From Phallus indusiatus (taxonomy: Eukaryota; Basidiomycota; Agaricomycetes; Phallales; Phallaceae), in contig JAQFWX010000072.1 in the NCBI GenBank assembly GCA_027605045.1, forward strand, positions 1 to 64,000: 64,000 bases of DNA, in the 5' to 3' direction. Under the pieces are notes generated by a model. The model saw only the letters and a program-made list of their open reading frames with translations, did not search any database and was not told where the DNA came from. Numbering within the stretch: position 1 is the first letter of the stretch; the number at the start of each line of letters is the position of its first letter. The translations under genes and the position numbers were made by a program. Positions 9,246 through 22,600 of this stretch are shown here, in pieces.

Positions 9246-11828
9246 ATGGCCACTTTTGGTTTACGCGGACAAGAATCACATTCATTCTCAAGCGTGGATC
9301 ATTCCATCATTGGCAACGACCATCCCACTCCGCGTTAGTTCATATATATAAAGTCATGAATTATTTCATTGATTTTAGTTTCATTGCTGCTACTCTGTAA
9401 TGTATAGTACAGTCAACCGAGTCGAGCTTCAGCATTCCAGCACAAGGAAACGATGAAGACGTTGAACCCACACAAGCTCAGAGCCAACAAAGACAAACGT
9501 CTTTTAGTTTCGATGAAAACGAACATCTTGTGGCGGTACTGACCTATTTAGGAGGACCTCCGAATCAACCAATTCAGGATCCTTTTGACTACGAGCTGAG
9601 GAAAGACCAGCGTGAGCGTAAATGGATTATTGGCAGAGGCAAAGAGTGCAACATTGTCGTTGAGAACAACCAAATCAGTAAGTTCTCACAATGGTTTGAG
9701 CTTTTTGTTGAGACATTAGTTTTTTCTGAACGTTTGTATAGGCACTAAGCATTGCACTTTGTCTTGGAACGGCAGAGTAGGCCAGCAATCCGAGATGACT
9801 CTCGAAGATACCTCAACAAACGGAACACAAATTGACAACGTTTTCCTAAAACACGGTAAAACCATCCTAAAAAGCGGCGCATCAATTTCCTTAACAGGCT
9901 CTCGTATGTCGTTTTGTTTACACTACCCTGTTCCTGTCTAAACGCCTTCATCTAGGCTTCATTTACCGGGATATTGAAGGGTTTTCAGCCCGCACTGCCA
10001 GAACTGTTTGGGCAAAATATGATATCGGAGTGGAGTAAGCATGTCCCTTGTTTGACCGGTGCCCGTTCGAGATTTAACAATGGACCTACACGCGCAGATT
10101 AGGGAGAGGAGCATTCGCGAAGGTCAATGTAGGCGTTGAACGCGAGACTGGCCAAGAATATGCTATCAAAATCATCGACAAGAAAAGATTCTGGACTGTA
10201 GGAAAGGCTATTAAACGTGAAGTCGCGATCCTGAACGAACTATCCCAAGTTAGACATGTAAGAAATGATATTTTTTTAATAAATGAATCTAATAATATAA
10301 CACTCACACTTTTCTAGGAGCATATTGTTTCATTGTACGACTGCTTTGATGAGCCGGAATGTCTTTGTAAGTCTTTGCTTGACGAAAAGCTTCTGCTGCT
10401 GAAGCTCTTTCTCATAGATCTTGTTTTTGAACGACTCAATGGCGGTGATCTTTTGAGTTATATCCTTAAACATGGGCCTATCCGTATGTCTTTTCCAATA
10501 GCTTTTATTCCACCCCCTCCTTACATTTTTGAACGGGTTTCAGCGGAAGATAGAGTTCGTTGGATGGCTGCACAAATGTGCGAAGCTGTTGCCTATATCC
10601 ACCTGAAAGACGTGGCACACAGAGACCTTAAACCCGAGAACGTTCTTTTAACTGAAGATACCGAGTGGCCTAAATGTAAAATCGCCGACTTTGGTTTAGC
10701 TAAAATCGTCGACGGTCAAACGCTTTTAACGACAACATGTGGCACACCCGCATACCTGGCCCCTGAAGTTCCTTTACGACCTGATACCGCGCAGGCCTAC
10801 GACTATAAAGTTGATAGCTGGAGCTTGGGTGTCATTTTCTTTTCCATGTAAGGCTACTTTGGTTGCTTGTTCGATCAGCTGACGTCGTTAACTGATTCTT
10901 TTTCAGGCTAACACGAGCCTCTCCTTTTCTGGCAAACTACGACCATAACAAACCCGAGAATGAACGGCTTGAGTATTTCCGGGTGCGGGTTGTTCAATGG
11001 GAATTGTTAACAAGTCAGCGTGTGAGCAAATCTTGTACGTCTTTTTCTTGATGGTTCGATATGAAGATCATGACTCTAAACTTGATATTCTTTTCAACAG
11101 GTGTAGATTTTATTCGACGTCTTCTTCAAAACGATCCCGTGAAGAGAAGCTCGGTTGAAAGCATGCTGGATCATGAATGGATTGCCCAATATGTTCCTCA
11201 GTACTCGAAAATCTTCCCGACGCCTCCGAGTGACTTGTCTCCACACTCTTCGACGGATCGGGATACTTTGGCATGCTCTCAAAGCTTCGAACATCTCAAC
11301 CTCTCAGATGGTTTTACTATGGCGATTCCTGGATTAACGGCAATCGCTTCGAACACACTTGAGCCAACGCCCCCAGCCATTAACGTTGCAGTTCCAAGCT
11401 TTTCTTCTTCTGACGCTTCGGTAACAGTCAATATGCCGGGTGCATATCCCAGGGGGCGAAATCCCCCGGTAGCTACGCTCCCCGCTATCGCTGAGGGTAA
11501 TTCGGAGACTCTTTTACAAGAAACAGAGACGGGTGCGACGTTGACGCACAGGGATTACTATCTAGTAGCGGGTAGCTCGCCCCTTTCGTCGCTGAGTTCT
11601 GAAGAGGAGGAAGAGGAGGAGGAGACGACTGGTCCTCCGGGGCGCACGAACGCTGCCAACCGTCGTCAACCATTGAACCCCAACAAGAAACGTAGAGTCC
11701 GCTCTCCTTCACCTGATGCCATTCTTCCTAAACCCAAACGCCCAACCGCAAAGGGTCGGTCTAAAACCACGACGAAGCCAACGGCCGTTCGGAAAAGCAC
11801 TCGAACACGTTCGACCAAAGCGTTGTAA
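9246..11828 (+). CDS. CHK2: FHA-domain checkpoint protein kinase, Chk2/Cds1/Rad53 type
   Basis: DNA-damage and replication-checkpoint effector kinase. ATG 9246 starts a short exon; an intron from 9338 splices into an exon with a small SQ/TQ cluster (EPTQAQSQQ), the kind of site phosphorylated by ATM/ATR kinases. One FHA domain follows (about 9600-9960): IIGRGKECNIVVENN, ISTKHCTL after splicing, and TSTNGTQID, which hold the Arg, Ser, His and Asn-Gly residues that bind phosphothreonine. The kinase has the ELGRGAFAKVNVG loop, AIKIIDKK (catalytic Lys), HRDLKPENVLL, ADFGLAK and the TTTCGTPAYLAPE activation segment. The C-terminus is Ser/Pro-rich and acidic (SSEEEEEEEE) and ends in a basic nuclear-localisation-like tail (KKRRVRSPSP, KPKRPTAKGR). 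A single FHA domain matches Cds1 and Chk2 rather than Rad53 with two. Around nine short introns; about 650 residues; no defect seen. Confidence 0.92.
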
Positions 11829-11844
11829 TATCTCTAGTCTTGAA

Positions 11845-11880
11845 TCTGTGTTTTTCTTTTCTTTTCTTTTCTTTCTTTTG
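11845..11880 (+). repeat. TTTTC/CTTTT pyrimidine microsatellite
   Basis: A run of TTTTC-type units just after the kinase stop codon, probably in its 3' untranslated region. Confidence 0.7.
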
Positions 11881-12049
11881 GTTAAATCGTTGCTCTTCTT
11901 CCTCTCCAGTTTTCTTTTTCTCGCTGTGCCGCTGTTTGCAAAGAAAAGAAAAACAAGAAACTCGTCCATCTAAATCGCCTAAAGAGGCGTCTCCCATAAC
12001 AACAATGACAACAACAACATCAAGACTAGATCATTTAAAATACCATTAT

Positions 12050-12960
12050 TTCAATTATCTCCACTATCTTGTATATTATCGCATTCCATCAATCGAAATA
12101 TAGTAATGTTTCTTATGTACTGCTTGGTCTCTTCAGTAACGGATGCTTTTTGTGATCGCCTTACAAATGCACTTGCTTGAAGTTCAACATCTTCTGCATC
12201 CGTATCTTGCTCGTTTCTTCCAACTGTGCCTGGCTGCAGATGGCCCAATTTTTTTTTGCGATGATTGCGATGATTTCTTGAAAACCCAACAGGAAAGGCA
12301 GTCCTTTGACTGTATAACTATTCTCCTTGGTCGGAGTTGGTCGCTCAATATCACAACAAGGCATTCTTCCGGTGTCATTGGCGATGTCTTCTACCTTGGT
12401 TTTCGCACCGACTTTTGATGATTTTTTCCGAATAATACCCTGCACGTGGTGAAGATAAATGGTTCTGTTCCATCATTCGAAGGTGTTCGCGATATGTCAT
12501 CTTTATATGGGTTGCATTTACCGTTTGACGGGAGTTCAGCAAGGACGGGCCGCCGTAATTGTAGGTGATAAGTGGATGGAATAAGGTAACTGCAAATCAT
12601 CTTCAAAAAACTCTCTAGCTATATATATTTAGAACAATTGACAGGAGAACGTCTCAAGTCATGTGCTTGTTGCCGCGAGGCTGTATTAGTGACTAGCCAG
12701 GGCCACACCACAAGCTGGCACTGATGCTGTAAAATCTCAGAGAAATCAATGACTGCGCTCAAACCTGTGTCAATACACTTGCGTTTTAAACCGGAAACAC
12801 GAGGACCTCTTCCGATAGGCAGTTTTTGATTGTCGCTTCCGAAACTTATCGAGTCAAACTTGACTTGGACATCTGTCTCTCCGGCTTTCCAAATGAGACC
12901 TGCTCCTTGTGAACTGGCAGGCGATATGCTTTTAAAATGAGCCAAGTTTTCTCTATCAAA
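12050..12960. repeat. copy A of a worn tandem duplication
   Basis: Two segments here resemble segments of the next unit in the same order. At about 12060-12110 the motif TTGTATAT...CATTCCAT-AAT-GAAAT matches about 13052-13090. At about 12634-12830, AATTGA-AGGAGAAC, AAGTCATGTGCTT-TTG and ACGAGGAC-TCT match about 13874-14045. Minus-strand frames of 94 codons (12161-12445) and 108 codons (12619-12945) look partly coding but join into no recognisable gene. The simplest reading is a duplicated gene region in which this copy has decayed. Confidence 0.4.
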
Positions 12961-13039
12961 AGGCCCTTAAAGGTGTTGCATTTCGACGCGTCATCATCGT
13001 TTTCGTGCTCGAAATTCTGCTCAGTGTGGATATCATTCA

Positions 13040-14200
13040 GTATCACCATAAGCTTGTATATAATTACATTCCATTAATTGAAATCAATGATGCTTCTTGT
13101 CTTTTTTTTTATCTACCGTCCGGGTTTCACACCAACGACGTGACCGGTGAAAGAACTTATCTGAGTCGGAGACGTCTTCTTTGGCAACTTGAAGTTCTCG
13201 CGTTACATCGACTCTGCAACTGCACCCGCATCCGCATTCACACCTTCATCTTCGAGTTCTTTTCTGGAGGTTATGCTTGGATGCAAATATTCCAAAGCTC
13301 TCATGAACTTTGCGGGGTGTTCTACCGAGAACCCGATGCGTAATATATCTCCTTTGATCTTGACAACATAGCTGTTTTTCCTGTTCGAACCCAACAAACC
13401 CCGAGACCAATCCCGAGCCCAAAGAATACCCGTCATGGATAGTCCTTCGATTTTTGCTCCTATCCAGCTCATCTCCGATGCCGGTGTAATATACAAGATG
13501 TCCGGGATAAGAATGTGCCGCGTAGGTTTCAGGAAAAGATAGTTGTGCAGTGTTAAGGTTTTTGTCTCTGGATTGACGTCGATAAATTTGTCAGAATAAT
13601 GTCCTGCACTCGCGCGTGGCGATAATGGCTCAGTTTCATCTTCATCATCTAAATCTGAACGTCGTGGCTGAGTGGCGCACATGTCAGACGGTGACTTTAT
13701 GACTTGCTAGCTTACCACCGCTGGATGGTTCACCAAGGACCAGTGACTCTTCAGCCTCCTGGTTCGAATGATTACTATGTCGCAACATGCCAACTGCGAG
13801 CGACAGGTGAGTGAGATAACTCAGTTATTGTGTTTAACTTTTTCAAGAATCAAGAGTATTTATGTTATAAACGAATTGATAGGAGAACAATGGACATTCC
13901 TAGCCTACACAAGTCATGTGCTTATTGACGCGGGTCTCGTACTGGCTAGCAGGGATCAGGGCATTCGGTGCAAATCAGCTGCTGCGCTCGGACTTGCGCC
14001 GAGATTTGCCAAAAACCACACGGAAGTACGAGGACTTCTCGGGTATCCGCCGGTTTTGGCCGTTGCTGTGGAGCTGGAACGTCCAAAGCACTCTCTGGTT
14101 AGGAGTTTGGCCATCTCTCTTTCCTTTGATTTTTCATCTCTCATAATGAAAATTCACTTTACTGTTAGAAAAACATATCTGACGTCTCGATCCGCATGAA
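13040..14200. repeat. copy B of the worn tandem duplication
   Basis: Partner of the segment at 12050-12960. It contains the better-preserved minus-strand gene at 13203-13810 and, from about 13870, the copy of the upstream part (GAATTGATAGGAGAAC and AAGTCATGTGCTTATTG). Identity is low and patchy, so the event is old. Confidence 0.4.
13203..13810 (-). CDS. uncharacterised protein, probable 3' exons
   Basis: A 159-codon frame (13682 to 13203) reads as a compact domain: EPLSPRASAGHYSDKFIDV, ETKTLTLHNYLFLKP, ILIPDILYI, WIGAKIEGLSMTGILWARDW, YVVKIKGDILRIGFSVEHP, then MRALEYLHP. Alternating strands and a closing helix suggest a PH-like fold, which is inference only. Upstream, the frame IVIIRTRRLKSHWSLVNHP (about 13790-13730) splices in phase across an intron at about 13726-13677 into PRRSDLDDEDE, so the ATG at 13682 is probably intronic and the true start lies further upstream, unresolved. 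It lies in copy B of the worn duplication. Confidence 0.5.
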
Positions 14201-17200
14201 GCCCCAACCGATCTTCGTAAGCGGCGATGCATAAATCTTATGAAAACTGGCCCGCATCCCAACCGCTCTTCATCTTCAAAATTTCTCAAAAAATTTTTTT
14301 GCAATCTCCGCATAGACTTAAAGGCTTTGTGACGATCAATATTCTTTTATTCCTCATCCATAACCGTCATCAGTCTTCTACTTGGGAATGATCGAAGAGT
14401 CCAATTGTCTCAGATCTCACAATCCCTCGCTAGCAAGGAAGTTCCATTCTAGTTGACCGTCGTCGGAGAGTAACCTAATCTACATTAAAGGCTCAGGAAG
14501 AGAAAACTTCTATTTGTCACAGCCAATTCTGAAGGCATCTTCTTCGCTCTCACAAAGGTGTGGTGGTAGTTAGGATAAGTTGGATCCGCAGTTCATATGA
14601 AATTTACCGAGCCGTGCTTGAACCTTCAGAAGACTTGCCTATTCGTGGAAACTCTCCTGGTGAGTTTATTATCTTGTCTCCCGACGTCGAAGTCTAAAAA
14701 AAGACTTTTATCATATTACACCTGGCCAGCACGGATCATGGAATCCGCTAAAAACAAGCTTCGTCAGTCTTGTTAATAGAGAAGTCTTTCATCTAACTAT
14801 AAATTCCCAGGGGTTTTACTCCTCATATATTTTTTGGCGAAACAAATGACAAGCCACGCATCTCATACACTTTGGAGCTGAAAGGGCTGAATACTAAGCT
14901 CCACTTTTCTTCTAATCTTTTCAGACCAACTTGAAGGTACCTAGAGACAGGCGTATTTTGACTTCGTCGAAGACTGGTCTGAAAGAAACTTCATTCATAA
15001 ACTCTCATAATGAAGGAATCATCACGAGAGTTTCAATGCGCAGAACTCACAGTTAGGTGGGACCCCGAGGAAATTCTGGTATTGGGATCGTAGCCAATCC
15101 CAATTTTGGTTAGTAGTATTAATATCTTGCCACTGATGCCTAAAGCGAGCAAGAAGCCTGTTCAATTTCGGCATTTAATGGACAGCTATAATCTTCCAAG
15201 GTATGCAAAAAGTACCTGGATTTTTAGCCCTGATTGATTCCCCGACCAAGCGTCGTGTTCGATTAGCAGTTTGCCAAGCCGTGACTCTTCGGACTCTTCC
15301 CATTCTCCAGGTCTGAAGCACGTAACGAAACAGTATGAGTGGTTTGGAGGGATTTGGGCTTGAAAACGCATGTTTATATTGTCGAACGTTAATTGGTGAA
15401 GACGAGGATCACCCCAGGTCAAAGCTCTGGACGAATATGTAGGTATGAGTATTTCTTTGCCGATTAAGGGTTCGAGACCCAGATTGATGAGCTTCATTGA
15501 GATTCTACCTACAGCGCTTGCGCTGTCCTTTTAGGGGGTTTTGTCACGAGATAAGTACATGACTTATGCTTAGCATATATGGTCAAGAGAGCAACGTGTA
15601 CTATGAACAAATATTTAGGTGTGTTGTGCTTGATAACTCGACTCAGGGACTAGAATTATTTACTAATTGGAATTCTGGTGATAACTTCTTTTTGATATAT
15701 TCCACGGCTGCTATCTTTTTGAGAAAGCTATCCGTGCCTTTCAACCGCAACAAGACGTGAAGAAATATGTAACTGGCTTAGTGTTTGATCTGTTTTTATT
15801 TGTATTTGAAAGGACGCAATGGTAGCAGGTAGTGTGTATCAAAATTGAATTGTTTTCCAATATCTCACTGATTGTTCGGGTAGCTTTAGCCTTTTAAATG
15901 ATAAAGGCTTCCTTTGACAAAATATATATATTTGGCATAGAGGCACAGTGAGACAAGAGTTATTAGATTGTTTAAATCTTGCTATACTAGTGCGCTGTTT
16001 CTTGTTCATTTTTTTCCCACTTACGTACGAATGTATTCTGCAAAGAAGAGCCAAGTCTACCCAACAATCACGCCGGTTAAGTTGAATTGACTGCTGACTG
16101 TCAACTGACTACTGTATGGCTTCGCGCTTGGAAGATGGAAATAAATGAGTTAGGGTGGGCAATGATTTCGAAGGTCTTACGGTGTCACTAGCTCACTGTG
16201 AAGCTTGAGGCTTGTAGCGCCATTTACTGATGGTGTCAATTTTCCTTTTGACCGTGGCTATCAAACGTCGTTCTCTTTGCCGGCCACCAGGCTCAGGCTT
16301 TACGGAATTATTCGGAGCCATTAACTAATTCCTTTTAGGACGAGATTGGCTGACCATAAATCTCGATTGTGAGAGCACCGCGCCTGATTACATACAACAT
16401 TCGTTTCGCTTTGCAAGAGAGTTTGATTCGCACGTCCTTCACTTTATCGGATAAATAGATAAACCGGCGGTGTTACTACTGAGAACTTGTAACGACAGCT
16501 TTTAGATTTCCAGCTGAAGAAGTTCGAGATATACTTGGCCGTTCTAATTAGCCATGCATTTCGGGGTCTCTCTGGGCTGTCGCCATCAAAATTTCTTTTC
16601 ACGTGTCTTAGTGCTGTTATTTAATTAAAGGCTGCGGTACGTTTGGTTGAATCCATGGAATGGCGCGACATCATTAAGCTTACTAGAATGAAACGCGTTG
16701 TCCGGAACATCCTTTTCTGCTTTTTGATTATCTGGAGATCAACGTGGGTCTTTGACTCAATGGCTCAAGTGTGACGATCTCAAAGTAATTTATTGTTTGT
16801 GTTAATTATCATCTGGGCTGAATTGAATGGATGTAATATTACCATAAAATGTCGTGTCACTGGCATCCCGTAAGTATCGATGAGCACATGGGCGTAGGCT
16901 TTGTACTTTAATTAGTTCCGAATTTCATTTTTTGTTCTCGCCACAGCTTTGAGGTCCAACTGCTAGGCAATCATTTTTTACACCGTTAGAACTTGAGATC
17001 CGAAAATATTCGATTGCCAGCCCGTAAAATGGCTATTAGATTATTCCGATATGGTCGTGTGGAATCAACGTCGTTATCAAAGTTGTCTTTGTTCATTAAT
17101 TCCATGAGAAGATTACGATGATATTGGTGCTGCTTGTGTATAATAACTTAATTGTGGCTTACATTGGGAGGCCCAACCGAATTACGACATGGTAGTGTGA

Positions 17201-19676
17201 ACTTCAATGCTGAATATATGCATGTGCACGCTGTACACGTGCTCTAAAATTTGGCTGCTATTTCCTTTTCGCTTCCATATTAGACTTCTCAGGCAGATTT
17301 TTGATATGTCCCTTGAGCATTGAAAGTAACTGATTTCAATATCACAAGGCGAAGTATTCTTATTTCATTTCCCAGGGTATAAGTCTCGAAATGAAGGTCT
17401 GAATGATGATTTAGGAAAGTCTTAAATAGCCGCAGACCCCGAAAGTTGTAGTTCTTTCAGACACTGCCAGAACTACTATTGTGTATGAATAACTTTCAGT
17501 AAACAAGATTCGCTGAATTTGGGTTTCGGACATGGAGGAGATCAATAAACGAAGCGGTCGCTGGACTGGCAATTCTCCACTCGCCCAGTAGGAGCGTTCC
17601 AGCTGACGGATGCTAAGCATCTCCGAGTGAGAACGATCAGTCATCAGGGCCTCTCTGAGAAGTAGTCACCAGAAACTTTAATTTTTTTTTCAGAAGTCGG
17701 CAAACCCCGATAAGGTCGGAAATCTTAGGGGGAACGAGAGTTAGTGTATTCATAGAACTGGCACCAGCATGTGCGTTTAGCCCAAAAGACTATAGTATAT
17801 ATATTACAGAGGTCTACGTATGCGATAATATAAGGTTTAGAGCTCATGTTTTCGAAAGCCCAGGAAGAGGTCGACGCGTGATAAGCAGGAAGTATGTATT
17901 GTAGCGCTAGATATATGCTATCTAACTGGTTTAGAGTTGCCATGGCGTGAGTTGTATGATGAAAATTCTCAAAGGGTAAATAGAGTTTGTTCAAACCACA
18001 TCGATGCTATCATCAGGTTCAATTTTTTGGATAGTATAATATAGTATAGCGAGTATGATTGTCAAGCCTTTTAAGCCCGGATTTCCAGTGCAGTTAGTAT
18101 TACCTACCCGAGTCCATCGATATCGGTTTTAAAAGCCCCAATTGAAATGACGCATTGTCCGAAGTCGCATCAAAAGAAGTCGTAACATAATTTCAATTTC
18201 AAACTCTCATCGTATCCGATGTCCGACCGCCCACTCTCGTTCAAAGTTGACATCATTTGGACTGGCTTGGAACCCGAGGGTGTATTTCGAATTTTTTCCA
18301 ATTACAAGGCTGGACTTGCTAGGGCATAGTGCTACCGTCTATCCGAATCGCAACTTCCTCCCTACCGGTGATCACGACAACCGTTTTAACCTGTAACACA
18401 CGATCATGTTGTCAGGAAATCGACAATCGCACAAACTCGTTTACAGTAAACCGACTTGTCTTGGCTTAGTGTACGAGCTATTACATGACTTCACTGCTAC
18501 TTTTAATGTAATAGTCTAATTTCAACCGAGATCAATGGTCCTTTGATTCAACGCTTCCGGACATAACCCGGTTCTATTATCAAGCAGATATCATAGTTTA
18601 CAATCAACCTGGCATTTAAGCAGAATTTGAATTGCGTAACATAGGCTGTACTTTAATACAATAGAAACTTGTACTAAGAATAAGTTGTATGATATGTATT
18701 TTTCGGGGCTGAGTGTCTTGTAATTGAAAGGAAATTAGAGTTACCTGATCAGTAATCATGTTTGGCAAATAAAGGATCGTTTCCTATTGCCCAGGGTCCC
18801 TGCAAACCAGTATAACGGATACGAGCAACAAAATCCTACGGTCTTCGGAATTCCTTTATAGTTCAACTGGCCGATCTGACTCTGAATCGCTGACAGTAGT
18901 GGAATTTGGTTGCGAAACTTTTGCTTATTAAAATAAACCCAAGTACATGGTATATTGTATAGTACATATCTACGATGAAGTATGAAACTCTATATGCAAT
19001 GCAGCAAAAATCAAAAGCAAAAGATAGCAGGATGAGAAGTGAATAAACGAATTTCAATATCGGGTAAACTGTATGTCCATGATAGTGGAAAGAAGTATAC
19101 AACGGTAAGAGAGAAGAGCGCGGGATTAGAAAACAGCCTGTGATAGAACGAAAGAGAGCGAGAAAAGCATGGCAAGCAAGCGATAAAACCCAAGTGGAAA
19201 TAGAACAGCATATAGCACAGCGAAATGATAACGCGACAACAAGGATAAACTTTTAGAAAAAATGTGGAAGGAAAATGATACAATTGAAAGAAGATTGATC
19301 AACGATGTGAAGTAATCAACATAAGAGCTGAAACGAATTTTTGGGTGCGAAAGGGTCGGAGTAGTCCATAGAGGCTATTGAAAGGAGTAGCGAAACGGTG
19401 AGAAAACGCGTCCGAACAAAATCCGACAAATACGCGCGGGGTGCTGGGAAAAATAGATAGTTACAATCGACTTTGAATGTTTGAATACCGACGATTGAAT
19501 GTGCGAAGGTCGATTAGGCAGTGGACGAGACACAAGAAGAGAGACGACAATACATAAAATATGCGACTAAGAATATGCAATGGTAAGAAGGCGAATGACG
19601 AGAGGAGACGTAAGTGAAGATGAAAACGAGAGGTGACCGGGTAAATAGAAGCCCCGTCCCCGCCCGCTCACAACTA
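14200..19676. other. gene-poor stretch
   Basis: No gene is recognised in these 5.5 kb. The only frame with some coding look is on the minus strand at 15186-15497 (103 codons, listed separately). Other frames are short and without family motifs. No tRNA, rRNA or repeat array is visible. The last kilobase before 19677 is probably the 3' flank of the minus-strand transcription factor. Confidence 0.5.
15186..15497 (-). CDS. hypothetical protein exon
   Basis: A 103-codon frame with a protein-like composition: LTWGDPRLHQLTFDNINM, FVTCFRPGEWEESEESRL, LIEHDAWSGNQSGLKIQ. A GTACTT donor occurs directly after the KIQ codons and a CTAAC branch-point-like motif lies downstream, so it may be an exon of a larger or decayed gene. 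I do not recognise the family and it may be spurious. Confidence 0.22.
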   Translation of the reverse strand: MKLINLGLEPLIGKEILIPTYSSRALTWGDPRLHQLTFDNINMRFQAQIPPNHSYCFVTCFRPGEWEESEESRLGKLLIEHDAWSGNQSGLKIQVLFAYLGRL

Positions 19677-22600
19677 TTATGGCGCATATTCTCCATTATA
19701 TCCGTATACGTAACCGTAAGACGCGTAGTCGTTCTCTGATATTGGATGAAGGTACGCTTGAGTCTGAGCGCTAGCATGATCGTATCCCATTCCGGACATT
19801 GGACCTGTCGCGTAACCATTGACCGCATGCTGTTCATACGGTTCTGCGTTCAAGGAGACAGCAAGCTGATGATGTACCTGATGTCGCTGCTGCTGCTGCT
19901 GATGCAATTCTACGTCATACGATCCCGACTCAGGTCCATATTCGACACACATATGGTACGGCTCAGCAGCCACTACCGACTGAACGCCCGAGCTATAGTA
20001 TGCATGCATATCTATCGGAGTAGACCCTAGATTTGAATGCGCAATTGCCATAGACCCATGTGCCTGCTCCATCATGTTCGAGGGATAGTCCATGACGTAC
20101 GTACTGTCATGAGAGTTAAAGACGGGGGAGACCTGGCTGCTGTGGTACGCCTCAGCACCATTCCCGTCCTGTAGCATCGTCACATCCGTGTTCGTATAAG
20201 TAGGGGTTGTCGAGTGTGAATGTATATCGTCAGAGCTTTTGAGACTCTCGTCCGGAGTAGGATAGCTGTGCTGAGTGTGAGGTTGCTCAACGGCAACGGG
20301 GGAGTGTAAGTGTCCGTGAGCGTACCCATAGGAATCATACGGGGAAATCGACGTTGGATATGTTCCGTTAGGCGAGAGAGACATTGTGTTAGTTGGGTTA
20401 TGTAAGGCACCGGGAAGCAGAGGTGATAGGGAAGATTCGGCGGGAAAGGAAGGGGGGTGTTGAACTTCAAGCTGTGCTTCTGGAGCTGGGACCTCGGAGT
20501 TCATGATCGTGGGCGTCGGTGTCAACGAACTCATGCTCCCATCTGAATCGATAGCGGATCCCATCGAACCTCCATCATCTCTGGGCCCGTTCACGATGTC
20601 TTCATCGCCGTTATGTGTTTGCTGAACTGTCTCCTCCATATCCTCGTCGCTTTCTAGGTCGCCGGACCTCTCGCCTTCATAACACTCCGAATCCAACTGA
20701 GGTCGTTGTTCGTTGTCAATCTCCGCGGGCATATCTTCCACTCTCGACTCGGCCCGATGATTATCTTCATTCTTGACAACGACGACAGCTGCCTGGACAG
20801 AAAGAACGACATCTTCCGAACCCACGTCGGACACGTCTTTCTTCTTGCCCTTGCCCTTGCCCTTACCCCTGGCCTGACTTTTCGCTTTATTATTATCAGC
20901 AGTCGCCGAGGATGTCCACTTGAAACTACTCGTCATACTTTTCATCCCACCTTTTGAAATAGTGACTGCGCTGGATGCAGGAGCGAGTGAGGGATTTAGG
21001 TTAGCGTAGGTGAGATGTTTGGGAGGTCGCCCGCGACCGCGGTTGGGAGGTTTGGCGATCACGATGGGAGCGGAGGAAGGACCGGACGTCATGGAGCTCG
21101 AGTTATTGGAGGTCGTAGTAGCGGGAGACAGTAGAGGCCGTAGTGGTATCGGATCTGTGGACACAGCAACCGTTGGAGAAACCGCTTCATCATTCCCTCC
21201 TTCGTCTCCGTCATCTCTCTCCTCTGGATCAACCTCCCCACTTCCATCCATATCCACATCATCGCCATCACCTCCATCATCATCGTCCATCCCACCCTCA
21301 TCATCACTCTGATCCTTATTTCCATCCTTTTTACTCTTTTCAGTATCTCCACCCTTCTTCGCCAGCTCTTTTTCCTTCGCCTCCTTCTCTCTCGCCTCTT
21401 TTTCCTTTTCCTTCTTGCTCTTCCCTTTTCTCACTCCACGTTTAGATTCAGTAGGCCGGTCGCACGCAAGTCCGCGTCGGGCACATTGACTTGAGAAAAG
21501 TAAAAATTGGTCAGGGTCGAACAAAACAAAGGGTTTAAAGTATAAAACTGAAGAAGCTGGGGACTTACTTGCAGGGACCTTCATCGCCCGTTAGGGTTTG
21601 TAGCGAAGGCGACGAGAGTAAAACGGGGGGAGTTGTCACAGAAGGAGAGGTGGGTGAAGTTGAGTCATTATTATTACCACCTTCGAGGGTCGATGATAGC
21701 TTAGAACCCGAGTCTTCTGCGCTGTTCGTCTCCGATAGCGGTTCTCCCTGTCCCTGTCCCTGTCCTTGGTCTAACTGTAATGATGTCGTTGATGTAGCCG
21801 TCGTAGTCGCCGCCAGTTGCTGAGCTTGTGCTTCCTGGGCCCGCGCGATTGCCTCCGGTCCCGGTCCGCAGGCAATCTTCCGCTTCCGACAGAAATAGCA
21901 TGCCATACGGGGCTTACGCATCGCAATTGCGTTCGGATTGGAAGATGGGGCTGCGCTGAGACCGGGAGTTGGAGTGTTGAAGTTGTTGAGCACGCTGGTA
22001 GTGGATGATGACGACGATGATGCGACGGCTCCTGAGACGTTTTGACCAGCGTTCGCTGTTACTACTGAGAACGTCGACGTCGACGAAGCGTTGGAAGGTG
22101 TTACTTGTGTCGCTGTTGGGTTGGAAAAGTCAAGTGATGGTGACATATTCATTGTGGTCATGTTGACCGACGTGGCGAGCATAGTTGAGTTAGAGCCCGA
22201 TGAGGAGACGGCGACAGCTGCTGCTGCCGCCGCCGCCGCCACATTGATTGCCTTTTCGCTCTTTTCCTTTTTCCCAGCAGACCTTCCAGGAGCCACGCCG
22301 TTAGGAGTCAATGCACCCGGAGCGATAACTAGTCTCATGACGCTTGAACTCGTTTCTGGAGCACATGTTGGTCCGGGCAGGGCCTGACCGCGAGAAAGAG
22401 GGTAAGAGCCGAATAAACCAATAATAGGAGTTGGGGTTGTTATATGTGTAGGTCCGGGATCGGGAATGGTGATTGAATTGAGGCTTTTGTTAGGCTTTTG
22501 ACTTTGTGTTTGAGTTTTTGTGGGCGAAGGAGGTGCGGGTGCTGATAACGATGATACTGGTGTTGACACTGAGAGTGGTGTTGATGGAGAAGATGATGGG

